The translations under genes were made by a program, and so were the position numbers. Shown here piece after piece: positions 9,804-19,427 of a stretch of 64,000 bases of DNA. Position 1 is the first letter of the stretch; each line of letters starts with the position of its first letter. The stretch is from Empedobacter brevis_A (GTDB lineage Bacteria > Bacteroidota > Bacteroidia > Flavobacteriales > Weeksellaceae): the NCBI RefSeq assembly GCF_965118635.1, contig NZ_CBCPHV010000002.1:402231-466230 (forward strand), given 5' to 3'. The notes beneath the pieces were generated by a model, which saw nothing but the letters and a program-made list of their open reading frames with translations, was not told the origin of the DNA and did not search any database.

Positions 9804-10228
9804 TAGTCCGAAATTCTTGTTAAATAATTCTCTCCTTTATCATCAGCCATTCCATCTTCATTCAGAATCATAATTTCTGAATTGTCTGACCAACGTAAAA
9901 ACTGAAAAGGTAATCTTTTCTTTTTGGGAGCGATTTCCATTAAAGATCCATCATCTTTTTTGAATAATTCTCCTTCAAAAGTTTGATTTTTGTATTCTAT
10001 TGTAAATTTGTCTTCTGCTAATTTCATCACGATTTTATCACCAAAATATTTTCCTTCAAAAACACCTTTATAAACAAGCGTTTCGCTTGTAAATACTGAA
10101 TTTTTTTCCAGAGATAAAACATCTTCATGCGACAAAGCATCAGAACTTCTATCTATCTCGATCTGTTCTTTTTTACAAGATAATAGTGAAAAATTAAAAA
10201 TCAATAATAAAAGACAAATCCTTTTCAT
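9803..10228 (-). CDS. Small lipoprotein, function unknown
   Basis: A 141-aa lipoprotein with signal peptide and lipobox (LLSC, Cys18) followed by KKEQ. The mature part is beta-rich (YKGVFEGKYFGDKIVMKLAEDKFTIEYKNQTFEGEL), reminiscent of small heat-shock-inducible META/NlpE-type barrels, but I cannot assign a family. It starts 14 bases after the NtrC-type regulator stop and overlaps the next lipoprotein by one base, so the three form one operon. Confidence 0.75.
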   Translation of the reverse strand: MKRICLLLLIFNFSLLSCKKEQIEIDRSSDALSHEDVLSLEKNSVFTSETLVYKGVFEGKYFGDKIVMKLAEDKFTIEYKNQTFEGELFKKDDGSLMEIAPKKKRLPFQFLRWSDNSEIMILNEDGMADDKGENYLTRISD

Positions 10229-10242
10229 TGAGTTAGAACCGA

Positions 10243-11412
10243 TTATTTTTTTACAAATTGCTCAACATCTTTTCCAGAAATTGGATCACCTCCTAAAATT
10301 AATAAACGTTCAACAACATTTCTCAATTCTCGAATATTTCCTGTCCAATCTAACTCTTTCAATGCATCGTAAGCCGATTTATCGAATGTTTTATTATTCG
10401 TAGAATCTGCTGTAAAATGCTCTACTAATGCTGGAATATCTTCTTTGCGATCATTAAGCGCTGGAACATGAATTATAATTACAGCTAAACGGTGATACAA
10501 ATCTTCGCGAAAACGACCTTCTTCAATCTCTTTACGCAAATCTTTATTCGTTGCAGCAATTACGCGGACATTTACATTAATTTCTTTCTCAGAACCAACT
10601 GGCGATACTTTCCCTTCTTGTAAAGCGCGTAAAACTTTAGCTTGAGCAGAAAGACTCATATCCCCTATCTCGTCTAAGAATATCGTACCTTCATTTGCTA
10701 ATTCAAACTTTCCTTGTTTGTCTTTTACTGCACCCGTGAAAGAACCTTTTACATGTCCAAATAGTTCACTTTCTATCAATTCTGCAGGAATAGCTGCACA
10801 GTTAACTTCTACTAAAGGTTTTATGCTTCTATCGCTTTTCTCGTGTAGATGATGTGCTACCAATTCTTTACCTGTTCCGTTTGGACCAAGAATAAGTACG
10901 CGCGCATCTGTAGCAGCTACTTTATCAATAATCTGTTTTACTTCTACAATTGCAGGAGCATCACCTATCATTTCATATTTTTTAGCAACTTTTTTCTTTA
11001 ATGCTCTATTCTCTTTTTTTAATTCTTTGTTCGAAGAAATTAAAGATTTACGATCTAAAGCATTGCGTACTGTTGTCAATAATTTATTTAAATCTGGCGG
11101 TTTCGAAATAAAGTCATATGCGCCTTTTTTGATTGCATCTACAGCCAAATCCACATCGCCATGACCAGTAATCATTACAATTGTCAAATCTGGATTATAT
11201 TCTATTGCTTCTGTTAAGACTTCCATACCATCTTTCAATGGCATTTTAATATCACTTATAATTAAGTCGTATTCTTTTTCTTTTATTTTTTCAAGACCAA
11301 TTGCACCATTCTCTGCTTCATCAACATTCCATTTCGGATTTTCATCCATTAGAATGCTTTTTAAAACATTGCGAATTGCCTTTTCATCTTCTATTAGTAA
11401 GATATTTGACAT
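10243..11412 (-). CDS. NtrC-type sigma-54 response regulator lacking the C-terminal HTH
   Basis: A two-component response regulator that would activate sigma-54 RNA polymerase. The receiver domain occupies residues 1-120, with phosphoacceptor Asp54 in SDIKMP, acidic pair E8/D9 and K104-type KPPD loop. The AAA+ domain follows: Walker A GPNGTGKE (~175; usual form GExGTGKE), sigma-54 contact loop GSFTGA (~228; usual GAFTGA) and Walker B FLDEIGDM (~246). The protein ends at VEQFVKK, residue 389, soon after the AAA+ lid. No Fis-type helix-turn-helix is present, so it lacks an obvious DNA-binding domain. No partner kinase is in the window. Two lipoprotein genes follow in the operon. Confidence 0.92.
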   Translation of the reverse strand: MSNILLIEDEKAIRNVLKSILMDENPKWNVDEAENGAIGLEKIKEKEYDLIISDIKMPLKDGMEVLTEAIEYNPDLTIVMITGHGDVDLAVDAIKKGAYDFISKPPDLNKLLTTVRNALDRKSLISSNKELKKENRALKKKVAKKYEMIGDAPAIVEVKQIIDKVAATDARVLILGPNGTGKELVAHHLHEKSDRSIKPLVEVNCAAIPAELIESELFGHVKGSFTGAVKDKQGKFELANEGTIFLDEIGDMSLSAQAKVLRALQEGKVSPVGSEKEINVNVRVIAATNKDLRKEIEEGRFREDLYHRLAVIIIHVPALNDRKEDIPALVEHFTADSTNNKTFDKSAYDALKELDWTGNIRELRNVVERLLILGGDPISGKDVEQFVKK

Positions 11413-11508
11413 TATAATATCGTTAGTTTTTGTAAAATTAAAATAGACTCAAAGATAATTTAATTTTATTATTTTCGAGCCTACTTTTCTTATATTTAAA
11501 ATGCTTTT

Positions 11509-13149
11509 CTAAGAAGTTTTCACTTTTCGAGCATTTTCTAATCCTAATTCTTTAATTGAAACTTCTCGCATTTCAATTTTTCTAATTTTCCCTGAAATGG
11601 TCATTGGAAATTCTGTTACAAACTTCCAGTATTTTGGTCGTTTAAAATGAGCTATTGACAAACAAAAATCTTTTAATTCGTCTTCCGTAATAGTGATTCC
11701 TTCTTTTACTTTTACCCAAGCCATTACTTCTTCACCATATTTTATACTTGGAACACCTATAATCTGAACATCAGAAATTGCTTCATGTTCGTATAGAAAA
11801 TCTTCTATCTCTTTTGGAGAAATATTCTCTCCTCCTCGTATAATAATATCTTTTATACGTCCCGTAATATTAATATATCCATCAACATCCATTGTCGCTA
11901 AATCGCCTGTATGCAACCAATTATTTTCATCAATAACTTGTGCAGTTGCTTCTGGATTATTCCAATATTTTTGCATCACAGAATAACCTCTTGTACAAAG
12001 TTCTCCGGCAATTCCTCTTGGTAAAATTTCGCCCGTTTGCGGATCTATAATTTTAATTTCTAAATGATCTTGAACTGTACCAACAGTTGAAACTTGTTTT
12101 TCAAAAGGAGTTCCAATAATCGTTTGAGTTGAAACTGGCGATGTCTCTGTCATTCCATAACAAATAGAAACTTCTTTCATATTCATTTTGGCTTGTACTT
12201 TTTTCATAATTTCTATTGGACAAGGCGATCCTGCCATTACACCCGTTCTCAAAGATGAAAGGTCGAAACGATCAAAATTTGGTAATTCTAATTCTGCAAT
12301 AAACATTGTCGGAACACCATAAAGCGACGTACATTTTTCTAATTCGACAGCATTTAATGCTTTTTCTGGTTCAAAACTTTCAGACGGAATAACCATACAA
12401 GCACCATGAGAAGTACAAGCCAAATTTCCGATCACCATTCCAAAACAGTGATAAAAAGGAACTGGAATACAAACACGATCATTGTGCGTATAATTTAATC
12501 GCACGCCGATAAAAAAACCATTGTTTAATAAATTGTGATGTGTGAGTGTTACGCCTTTCGGAAAACCTGTTGTTCCTGAAGTATATTGGATATTAACGGC
12601 ATCATCAAACTGTACAGATTGTTCTATACGATTGATTTCTGAAATTGTGATTTCTTCACCTTTTCTCAAAAAATCATCCCAATCTTCTTCAAATATTACG
12701 ATATGTTCTAATGATAAAGCATGATGTTTTACATTATTCAACATTTCTTTATATTCACTTGTCTTGAATTTAAGAGAAGCAAAAACAGCTGATATTTCTG
12801 CTTGATTCAAAACAAATTCAAGTTCATTTTCTTTGTAAGCTGGATTTAAATTAACCAAAATCATTCCTATGCGAGCAGTTGCATATTGTAACAAAACCCA
12901 TTCAGCTCGATTTGGTGACCAAATACCAACACGATCACCTTTTTGTAAACCAATTGCAATCAATGATTTCGCAACTTGTTCAGTTTGAGAGTAAAATTCT
13001 GTATATGTTGCACGATAATTTTGATTTACACATACCAATGCTTCTTGCTGTGGATATTTCCCTACTGTATTTCGTAAATTTTCGCCAATTGTTTCTCCTA
13101 AAAGAGGATATTGTGATGCTCCACTTGAGTATGATAAATTTGAAATCAT
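11509..13149 (-). CDS. AMP-binding fatty acyl-CoA synthetase
   Basis: Adenylate-forming ligase that activates a fatty acid to acyl-CoA with ATP. The phosphate-binding motif YTSGTTGFPKG lies near residue 190, the YGMTETSP motif near 330, and the hinge/C-terminal part has GRIKDIIIRGGENISPKEIE with the late SGKIRKIEMRE lysine. At 546 aa it is typical of the medium/long-chain ACSF2/FadD-like clade. No signal peptide; cytosolic. It is monocistronic with about 96 bases to the NtrC gene. Exact chain-length preference cannot be read from the sequence. Confidence 0.92.
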   Translation of the reverse strand: MISNLSYSSGASQYPLLGETIGENLRNTVGKYPQQEALVCVNQNYRATYTEFYSQTEQVAKSLIAIGLQKGDRVGIWSPNRAEWVLLQYATARIGMILVNLNPAYKENELEFVLNQAEISAVFASLKFKTSEYKEMLNNVKHHALSLEHIVIFEEDWDDFLRKGEEITISEINRIEQSVQFDDAVNIQYTSGTTGFPKGVTLTHHNLLNNGFFIGVRLNYTHNDRVCIPVPFYHCFGMVIGNLACTSHGACMVIPSESFEPEKALNAVELEKCTSLYGVPTMFIAELELPNFDRFDLSSLRTGVMAGSPCPIEIMKKVQAKMNMKEVSICYGMTETSPVSTQTIIGTPFEKQVSTVGTVQDHLEIKIIDPQTGEILPRGIAGELCTRGYSVMQKYWNNPEATAQVIDENNWLHTGDLATMDVDGYINITGRIKDIIIRGGENISPKEIEDFLYEHEAISDVQIIGVPSIKYGEEVMAWVKVKEGITITEDELKDFCLSIAHFKRPKYWKFVTEFPMTISGKIRKIEMREVSIKELGLENARKVKTS

Positions 13150-13365
13150 ATGCTTATTCTATCTTTTTATAATTAGTTTTCAACTCAAACTTAATAACGA
13201 TTATTAGTAAAAGAAATTTATCGATTACAAGATTTTAAATTACTAAAAGAATCGCATTTTATTAGCAGAATTACAACTAATTTATAAAAAATAAAGGTTT
13301 AATTTTAATAATTACTTAAAATAATTCAATCAAATTATCCTTAAATTGTCAAAAATTACTGAAAA

Positions 13366-13857
13366 ATGAATATAATAAACCATGACAATTATACTTCTAT
13401 TTACAATGGAATTGAAGTTGTTGATGCTTTACAAACACGAATTGCTGATATCAAGAAAACATTAACTATTGTTACCGAATTAGATAAATGGAATTATGCC
13501 TATATGGAAGGCAAATGGACGATAAAAGAAGTGATACAACATTGTATAGATTGCGAACGTATTTTCTCTTATCGTGCACAGCATATTGCTAGAGAAGACA
13601 AACAAATTTTGAATTTCTTTGATGAGAATGTGTATGTATTGACTTCAGATGCAAAAGAAAGAAAACCAGAAGATTTGATAAAAGAATGGACGAATTTAAT
13701 GAAAGCAACTTATTTTCAATTCGCTTCATATTCAGATGAAACATTAAATAGAATAGGTAAAGTTGGCGAGCTTGAATATTCTGTTGAAAAAATAGGTTAT
13801 ATCATGGCAGGACATTCTATTCATCATATGAATGTTATTAATGAAAGATATTTATAA
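13366..13857 (+). CDS. DinB-family protein
   Basis: A 163-aa four-helix-bundle protein of the DinB/YfiT superfamily, which often acts as a metal-dependent thiol transferase or hydrolase. The three metal-binding histidines are in place: His in KEVIQHCIDCERIF and the pair in AGHSIHHMNVI. WTIKEVIQH is the usual entry motif. The start is ATG 13366. It converges on the SulP gene with a shared terminator that overlaps its stop codon. Confidence 0.87.
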   Translation: MNIINHDNYTSIYNGIEVVDALQTRIADIKKTLTIVTELDKWNYAYMEGKWTIKEVIQHCIDCERIFSYRAQHIAREDKQILNFFDENVYVLTSDAKERKPEDLIKEWTNLMKATYFQFASYSDETLNRIGKVGELEYSVEKIGYIMAGHSIHHMNVINERYL

Positions 13858-13887
13858 AAAATCAGCTTTTAAAAGCTGATTTTTTTA
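13856..13887. terminator. Bidirectional terminator
   Basis: A 15-bp perfect palindrome (A-run, ATCAGCTTTT / AAAAGCTGAT, T-run) sits exactly between the convergent DinB and SulP stop codons. Confidence 0.88.
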
Positions 13888-15417
13888 TCATTTGGACATG
13901 ACATTATAAGTTGGATCTTTTTCTATGTCAACTTCAATGACACCTTTTGCTTTATCTAATAATCGAATAGAATCTTTGCTCAAATGTCGTAAGATTACTC
14001 TTTTATTTTTGTCTGTGTATTTAGAAGTTATAGTATTTAAAGCTTCAATTGCACTCATATCAACTACTCTACTCTCTTTCAAATCAATAACAATTTCTTC
14101 AGGATCATTAGTGTAATCAAATTTTTCTAAAAAAGTTGATGTAGATCCAAAGAAAAGTGGACCATATATTTCATAAATCTTTCGACCATTTTCATCAATT
14201 GATTTTCGAGAACGAATACGTTTTGCATTATCCCAAGCAAAAACTAATGCTGAAACAATTACACCAACAAAAACAGCTAATGCAAGATTATGAAGAAATA
14301 CTGTAATCACAGCAACCAATATACTTACAAAAATATCAGATTTTGGCATTTTTGTTATTAATTTGAAAAATCCCCATTTAAAAGTAGAAATAGCAACCAT
14401 CATCATTACACCTACTAAAGCTGCCATTGGAATTTTTTCAATAACTGGAGAACCAACTAGAATAATAACGAGGATCGTGATTGCTCCTATTGCCGGACCT
14501 ATTCGAGAACGAGAACCCGCTTCTAAATTCACAAAAGTTTGAGCAATCATAGCACAACCACCCATTCCGCCAAAAAATCCATTTGCAATATTTGCAGTTC
14601 CTTGTGCTAAACATTCTTTATTCGAAGAACCTTTGGTTTGCGTAACCTCATCTACCAAAGTAAGTGTTAATAAAGATTCTATTAATCCAACCGATCCCAT
14701 AATTATAGAATAAGGCAAAATGATCTTCAAGGTATCTAGATTGAAAGGAACACTTGGAATATGAAAACTTGGCAACTTTCCTTTTATACTGGCTATATCT
14801 CCAACTGTTTTGGTATCGATTTTAAAACTTATGACCAATAGAAAAACAACACAAATTGCGACTAATGACGATGGAACAACTTTGGTTATTTTCGGAAAGA
14901 AATAAACCACAAATATCGTTAATACTGTTAATCCAAGCATTGTGAACATTGGTGTTCCTGTTAACCAATGCGGAATATTTTCTGAAGTAGATTTGAATTG
15001 TTCTAATTGCGACATGAAAATGACAATCGCCAAACCGTTCAAAAAACCGTACATAACAGGTTGTGGAATAAGACGAACAAATCGCCCAAGCTTGAAAACA
15101 CCGACTAAGATTTGAAAAATTCCTGCTAAAGCAATTGCTGCAAAAATATACTGTTCGCCATATGTTGCATTTAAAGCTATTAAAGTTATAACTGTTGCTC
15201 CAGCTCCTCCAGAAACCATTGCTGGTCTTCCGCCCAAAAAAGCCGTCACAATTCCCATAATAAAAGCACCATACAAACCTATTAGAGGAGAAAGACCTGC
15301 TAAAATAGCAAACGAAAGCGATTCAGGAATCATCGTCATTGCAACCGTTAAACCGGCTAATATTTCATTTTTTAAATTAAGTTTTTGATTAATGTTTAAA
15401 TAAGAAAAAACGGACAT
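13888..15417 (-). CDS. SulP-family inorganic anion transporter with STAS domain
   Basis: Inner-membrane anion transporter (sulfate, bicarbonate or a similar anion). The N-terminal ~390 residues hold about a dozen membrane helices with the SulP signatures AMTMIPESLSFAILAGLSPLIGLYGA and GGMGGCAMIAQTFVNLEAGSRSR. The C-terminal ~110 residues form a STAS domain (EEIVIDLKESRVVDMSAIEAL). At 509 aa it is on the short side of the family, as in many bacterial bicarbonate-type SulP proteins. It lies 9 bases downstream of the KASIII gene, so they are co-transcribed. The substrate is not readable. Confidence 0.92.
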   Translation of the reverse strand: MSVFSYLNINQKLNLKNEILAGLTVAMTMIPESLSFAILAGLSPLIGLYGAFIMGIVTAFLGGRPAMVSGGAGATVITLIALNATYGEQYIFAAIALAGIFQILVGVFKLGRFVRLIPQPVMYGFLNGLAIVIFMSQLEQFKSTSENIPHWLTGTPMFTMLGLTVLTIFVVYFFPKITKVVPSSLVAICVVFLLVISFKIDTKTVGDIASIKGKLPSFHIPSVPFNLDTLKIILPYSIIMGSVGLIESLLTLTLVDEVTQTKGSSNKECLAQGTANIANGFFGGMGGCAMIAQTFVNLEAGSRSRIGPAIGAITILVIILVGSPVIEKIPMAALVGVMMMVAISTFKWGFFKLITKMPKSDIFVSILVAVITVFLHNLALAVFVGVIVSALVFAWDNAKRIRSRKSIDENGRKIYEIYGPLFFGSTSTFLEKFDYTNDPEEIVIDLKESRVVDMSAIEALNTITSKYTDKNKRVILRHLSKDSIRLLDKAKGVIEVDIEKDPTYNVMSK

Positions 15418-15426
15418 TAAGTTTGA

Positions 15427-16485
15427 TTAAAATTGATAAATAAACGTATTGATATTCATACCCGCACCAACGGATGCAAATATAACAACATCTCCTTCAT
15501 TTATCTCATGATTTTCTATCTCATTATCCATAATCATTTTTAAAAGAATTGGGATTGTAGCCACACTACTATTACCCAATTTATAGATATTCATGGGCAT
15601 AATATTTTTGGGAACATTTTGACCATACAAATTATAAAAACGCTTTACAATCGCTTCATCCATTTTTTCATTCGCTTGATGAATAATTATTTTACTGATA
15701 TCCTCAAGTTCATACGAACTATCATCAATACATTTTTTCATCGCTAAAGGCACTTTTGAAAGTGCAAACTCATATATTTTACGTCCATACATTTTGATGT
15801 ATTTTGTATTCGGACATTTTTCTGAATTATATGATTTTCCGAAGAATAGATAATCTTTTTCTTCATTCGCATACGAAGCAGATAAATGAGCTTTTATACC
15901 TTTATTTTCTGCAGAAGATTCTATTATCACAGCTCCTGCTCCATCTGCATAAATCATGGTATCTCTGTCATGCTGATCGACAACTCTAGAAAGTGTTTCT
16001 GCTCCAATTACTAAACATCGTTTTGCTAAACCAGCTTTTATAAAGGCATTTGCTTGTATCACTCCTTCTACCCAACCTGGACAACCAAAGATAACGTCAT
16101 AAGCAACACAATATGGATTTTGAATTTTTAGAAGATTTTTCACTCTTGCAGCAAGACTTGGTACCATATCCGATTGTATCGTATCATTTTTTACGTCTCC
16201 AAAATTGTGCGCAAATATAATATAATCGAGTGTTTCGGCATCAATATTAGCATTAGTAATAGCAGAAGAAGCAGCCATATAGCCCAAATCCGATGTAACT
16301 TGGTCTTTTCTTGCATATCTACGCTCTTCTATTCCTGTTATTTGTTTTAATTTCTGCGATATAATGGCATTATTTTGATCTAAGATTATACCTTCTTCAT
16401 TAAAAAATTGATGTTCTTCGAAAAAGTGATTTGATATTTTTTCTGTTGGAATGTATTTTCCTATTCCTATAAAGTGATTAGTCAT
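15427..16485 (-). CDS. Beta-ketoacyl-ACP synthase III family enzyme
   Basis: Thiolase-fold condensing enzyme. The catalytic triad is visible: Cys in VIFGCPGWVEG (~131), His in IIIHQANEKMDEAI and Asn in KLGNSSVATIP. The family norm is ~320-350 aa; here 352. The N-terminal part carries ITGIEERRYA, as in KASIII-like enzymes. It could be a dedicated FabH or one of the flavobacterial KASIII paralogues used for special lipids. No other fatty-acid genes adjoin it; the next gene in the operon is the SulP transporter 9 bases on. Confidence 0.88.
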   Translation of the reverse strand: MTNHFIGIGKYIPTEKISNHFFEEHQFFNEEGIILDQNNAIISQKLKQITGIEERRYARKDQVTSDLGYMAASSAITNANIDAETLDYIIFAHNFGDVKNDTIQSDMVPSLAARVKNLLKIQNPYCVAYDVIFGCPGWVEGVIQANAFIKAGLAKRCLVIGAETLSRVVDQHDRDTMIYADGAGAVIIESSAENKGIKAHLSASYANEEKDYLFFGKSYNSEKCPNTKYIKMYGRKIYEFALSKVPLAMKKCIDDSSYELEDISKIIIHQANEKMDEAIVKRFYNLYGQNVPKNIMPMNIYKLGNSSVATIPILLKMIMDNEIENHEINEGDVVIFASVGAGMNINTFIYQF

Positions 16486-17143
16486 GTGTATTAAAAAATA
16501 GAGTTAAAGCCTACTGTGCATACAATTTCAAAAAAAATAAATAATTAACAATATAATTTCAATTGTTTTAACTAAAATTTATACATATATTAAAAATCTT
16601 GTTAAAAAAGTATCAAAATAGTATTTTTAACTCTTCTAAAAACACTTAATTAGTATAGAAATGAGAATAGTAAATAAAGATAATTCAACGTTTCCATAAT
16701 AAATTATAAGAATATTAATTAGCATTTTTTCTTAAAAGGGAGCTGTAACAGTCAAACTTGAAGAAGAATAAACTTCGAAAATATGAATTGCTTGTATCAC
16801 GTTTAGTGATTTTCATATTTTTCCTCAACTAATCAAATAAAGAGTGCTGTGAATTGCATTCAATTTTTGGAATATTTTTAAGCAAAACAAGACAGTTGTT
16901 GACTTTTAAGTATGAATTATCTTCGATTTTTCTTATTATAATTTATTCAAAGAACTAAAGAATTATAGTGTATATGTGAAGTTGAATGATAGTAGTACAT
17001 TCTTTCAAAAATTTTTAGAAGTAATTGAAAGAAATAGGAAGATTGTAGTAAAAAAGCAATACTTCAAAAAGTGAGTAACATTAACTTTTTTATAAATAAT
17101 AAGTTGTTTTCATCACTTCCTGAAATATTGCTTGAAAGTTTAT
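16486..17143. other. Intergenic region without recognisable gene
   Basis: About 660 bases of AT-rich sequence with stops in all frames. No repeat or strong hairpin stood out. It contains the promoter side of the KASIII operon and the 3' side of the three secreted paralogues. Confidence 0.4.
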
Positions 17144-17944
17144 TTAAAAATTTCCTAGGTATCTTAATGTAAGATTTGATCTTGTATTAGGATCTGGAAT
17201 AATACTTACCTCATCATCCGGAGTTACATCTCTATAGCTTCTTACAATACGCATAGAAATTCGATCATTTTGATTAAGTTTTAATAATCCTGCTGCATTC
17301 ATAGCTATAGTTGCTATATTGGTTGGATAACTATTAGTTCCTTCTATATCAGAATTTGAGTTCGAATCAGATGCTTTGCTTCCATTTATAAATATTTTCA
17401 TATCCAACTGATCTCTTCTTGTTGTATTTGTATTTTTCAAAATGAATGAAGCTGCTTGAACATAATAATATCCTGCTTTATTTATGACTAATTCACCATC
17501 GGAATTTATTGAAAAATTCGGTGTATCATTTGTTTCAATAGCAGCAAATTTCAATGTTCTATTATCTGTTTGAGAGCTCTTCGTCATCGCTCCTTCTTTG
17601 AAAGAGCTTTCAGCTCTAACAAACGTAATTGTTTTATTCTTTGTTATTTTACTTGTAGAAAGGAATGGATTCCATTTTGTTCCATCCCACCAATAAAATC
17701 CTCTTTGAGATATATCGAAAGAATTAAGAAAAACAAGTAATCCAATTTCTTTGTTATCCGTAATATTAAGAGAAGTTACTCTTGGAATGATAATTCCTGA
17801 TATATTAGACGGATTTGCTTGATCATTTGCACGAACATCTAAAGTAGACAAAGGATCTAAGGTATTAATCCCGACTTGTGCTTGCGCAGTATATGTTTGA
17901 ATTGAAGCAAATAAACTTACCCAAAATAAAAATCTTCTTTTCAT
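17144..17944 (-). CDS. Secreted QVGINT-type protein, paralogue 3
   Basis: A 266-aa exported protein with a Sec signal peptide ending near TAQAQ. The mature N-terminus is VGINTLDPLSTLDVR, then GIIIPRV, GLLVFL and GFYWWDGTKWNP, a signature set shared with the two preceding genes. The C-terminal ~150 residues look like a C1q/TNF-like jelly roll (INKAGYYYVQAASF ... LKLNQNDRISMRI ... LTLRYLGNF). No enzyme motif is seen. It starts two bases after the stop of paralogue 2. The cell-surface or extracellular-structure role is inference. Confidence 0.75.
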   Translation of the reverse strand: MKRRFLFWVSLFASIQTYTAQAQVGINTLDPLSTLDVRANDQANPSNISGIIIPRVTSLNITDNKEIGLLVFLNSFDISQRGFYWWDGTKWNPFLSTSKITKNKTITFVRAESSFKEGAMTKSSQTDNRTLKFAAIETNDTPNFSINSDGELVINKAGYYYVQAASFILKNTNTTRRDQLDMKIFINGSKASDSNSNSDIEGTNSYPTNIATIAMNAAGLLKLNQNDRISMRIVRSYRDVTPDDEVSIIPDPNTRSNLTLRYLGNF

Positions 17945-17946
17945 AA

Positions 17947-18702
17947 TTAATTCATGTTTATTAATGTTAACGTATAAGGAGTATCAACAATTATAACAGA
18001 CTCTTTACCTGTTTTAGTTGTTCTAATCGTAATAATATCATCCTTTTTTAACTCCTTAGTTGCAGCAATATAGAATATTGCAGATCTTGGATCCTGAGCT
18101 CCTCCTGGTACTGAATTTACAGAAGTTAAATTACTATCAGCCTTACCATTAATTAAGATTTCAGTTTTAAAAACATATACCGTATTATCTGCAGATTTAG
18201 ATACTCCTCCAGAAAATGAAAGATAATAATTAGAAGTTTTACCTACTTTTAGCCCTCCAGAATCTAACGTAAAACTAGGATCCAAACTATTGATAGAAGT
18301 TAAAGGAACAAGTCTACTATCTTCTCCTTCTTCTCCACCCAAATCATCTGGATTAAATTTATTTCCAGAAACAATTGTTTTAGATGTATCCAATCCCATT
18401 GATTTAAAATCAACTATATATTCCCAATGTTTTTCATATCCATCCCAGTAATAATATCCTTCTGCATTTGTATCATGGGTATTTCTTAAATAAACTAACA
18501 TCCCATTTTGGAGATCTGTTGGATTATTTAGAGGAAATTGATCAATAATAGGAACACCTAAACCTACTCCAGATTCTGGATTTATAGCATTTTGTGCATC
18601 AATTTGAAGTGATACCATAGGATTTTTTGTATTAATTCCGACTTGCGAAAAAACAACTGATTCACTAAATAGACATAGTGCAAGAAATAGAATTTGTTTC
18701 AT
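17947..18702 (-). CDS. Secreted QVGINT-type protein, paralogue 2
   Basis: A 251-aa exported protein with a signal peptide ending at VVFSQ, followed by VGINTKNPMVSLQID. It shares the GVPII / NGMLVYLRN / GYYYWDGYEKHWEY track with its neighbours and a jelly-roll-like C-terminus (VGKTSNYYLSFSGGV ... ELKKDDIITIRTT ... YTLTLINMN). It is the middle gene of a tight three-gene operon, with gaps of 5 and 2 bases. The paralogues have diverged strongly outside the signature motifs, so the duplication is not recent. Confidence 0.75.
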   Translation of the reverse strand: MKQILFLALCLFSESVVFSQVGINTKNPMVSLQIDAQNAINPESGVGLGVPIIDQFPLNNPTDLQNGMLVYLRNTHDTNAEGYYYWDGYEKHWEYIVDFKSMGLDTSKTIVSGNKFNPDDLGGEEGEDSRLVPLTSINSLDPSFTLDSGGLKVGKTSNYYLSFSGGVSKSADNTVYVFKTEILINGKADSNLTSVNSVPGGAQDPRSAIFYIAATKELKKDDIITIRTTKTGKESVIIVDTPYTLTLINMN

Positions 18703-18707
18703 AGGAT

Positions 18708-19427
18708 TTAATCTTGAATGAAAAATAACGTTAAATTATTGTTCCCGAAGGCTACATAATTATTAGGTCCTTGATTTGATTTTGTGATAGTTGCTTTCAA
18801 CTTATCTCCAGCCTTTAATCTTTTCAAAAAACTAACTGTCGCACTTGTAGACGATACATCCTCTGCAGCAATAGAAGTATTAACAGCGTTCGCTAAATCA
18901 TTATTAACAAGAACTGCATAAGAAAAATTAGCTTGAGCTAAGCCATCTCCAGGTTTTTTTGTGTTTGCAGTCAAAGAAATTAGATAAAGTCCACTCTTAC
19001 CTACATTAATTTCATTGTTAGAAATAGAAAATCCATCAAGTTTAGCTTTTTTATATTTTGATAAATTTATCGTTCTCTTTAAATCGGATCCAGTATAACC
19101 TGAACCATCAAACACATAAATTGTTTCATCCACTGTTCTTTCAATTGATTCTGGAAAAGGAGTCCAATTTTTTCCATCCCAATAATAAAATCCATTTTTC
19201 AAAGTTCCATTGTCCTTTAAAAAAGCTAGTTGTCCTAATCTTTCAGGTTTCGTAGCAGGGAAATTCTTTATTCTTGGGATAAGAATTCCATCTTTTCCTG
19301 TTGATACTGAAGTTGATAAAGTTTCTACATGTAAAACTGCTTTGGGATTTTCTGTATTAATACCTACTTGGGAAAACAGAGAAATAGATGAAAATAAACT
19401 CATCAATATCATTAAATATTCTCTCAT
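18708..19427 (-). CDS. Secreted QVGINT-type protein, paralogue 1
   Basis: A 239-aa exported protein and the first gene of the operon. The signal peptide ends at SLFSQ, followed by VGINTENPKAVLHVE. Shared motifs are GILIPRI, QLAFLKD and GFYYWDGKNWTPFP. The C-terminal domain runs VGKSGLYLISLTAN ... ANFSYAVLVNNDL ... FLKRLKAGDKLKATI ... NNLTLFFIQD, very like a C1q/TNF-type jelly roll, which usually forms trimers. Function unknown. The upstream 400 bases carry the operon promoter. Confidence 0.75.
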   Translation of the reverse strand: MREYLMILMSLFSSISLFSQVGINTENPKAVLHVETLSTSVSTGKDGILIPRIKNFPATKPERLGQLAFLKDNGTLKNGFYYWDGKNWTPFPESIERTVDETIYVFDGSGYTGSDLKRTINLSKYKKAKLDGFSISNNEINVGKSGLYLISLTANTKKPGDGLAQANFSYAVLVNNDLANAVNTSIAAEDVSSTSATVSFLKRLKAGDKLKATITKSNQGPNNYVAFGNNNLTLFFIQD

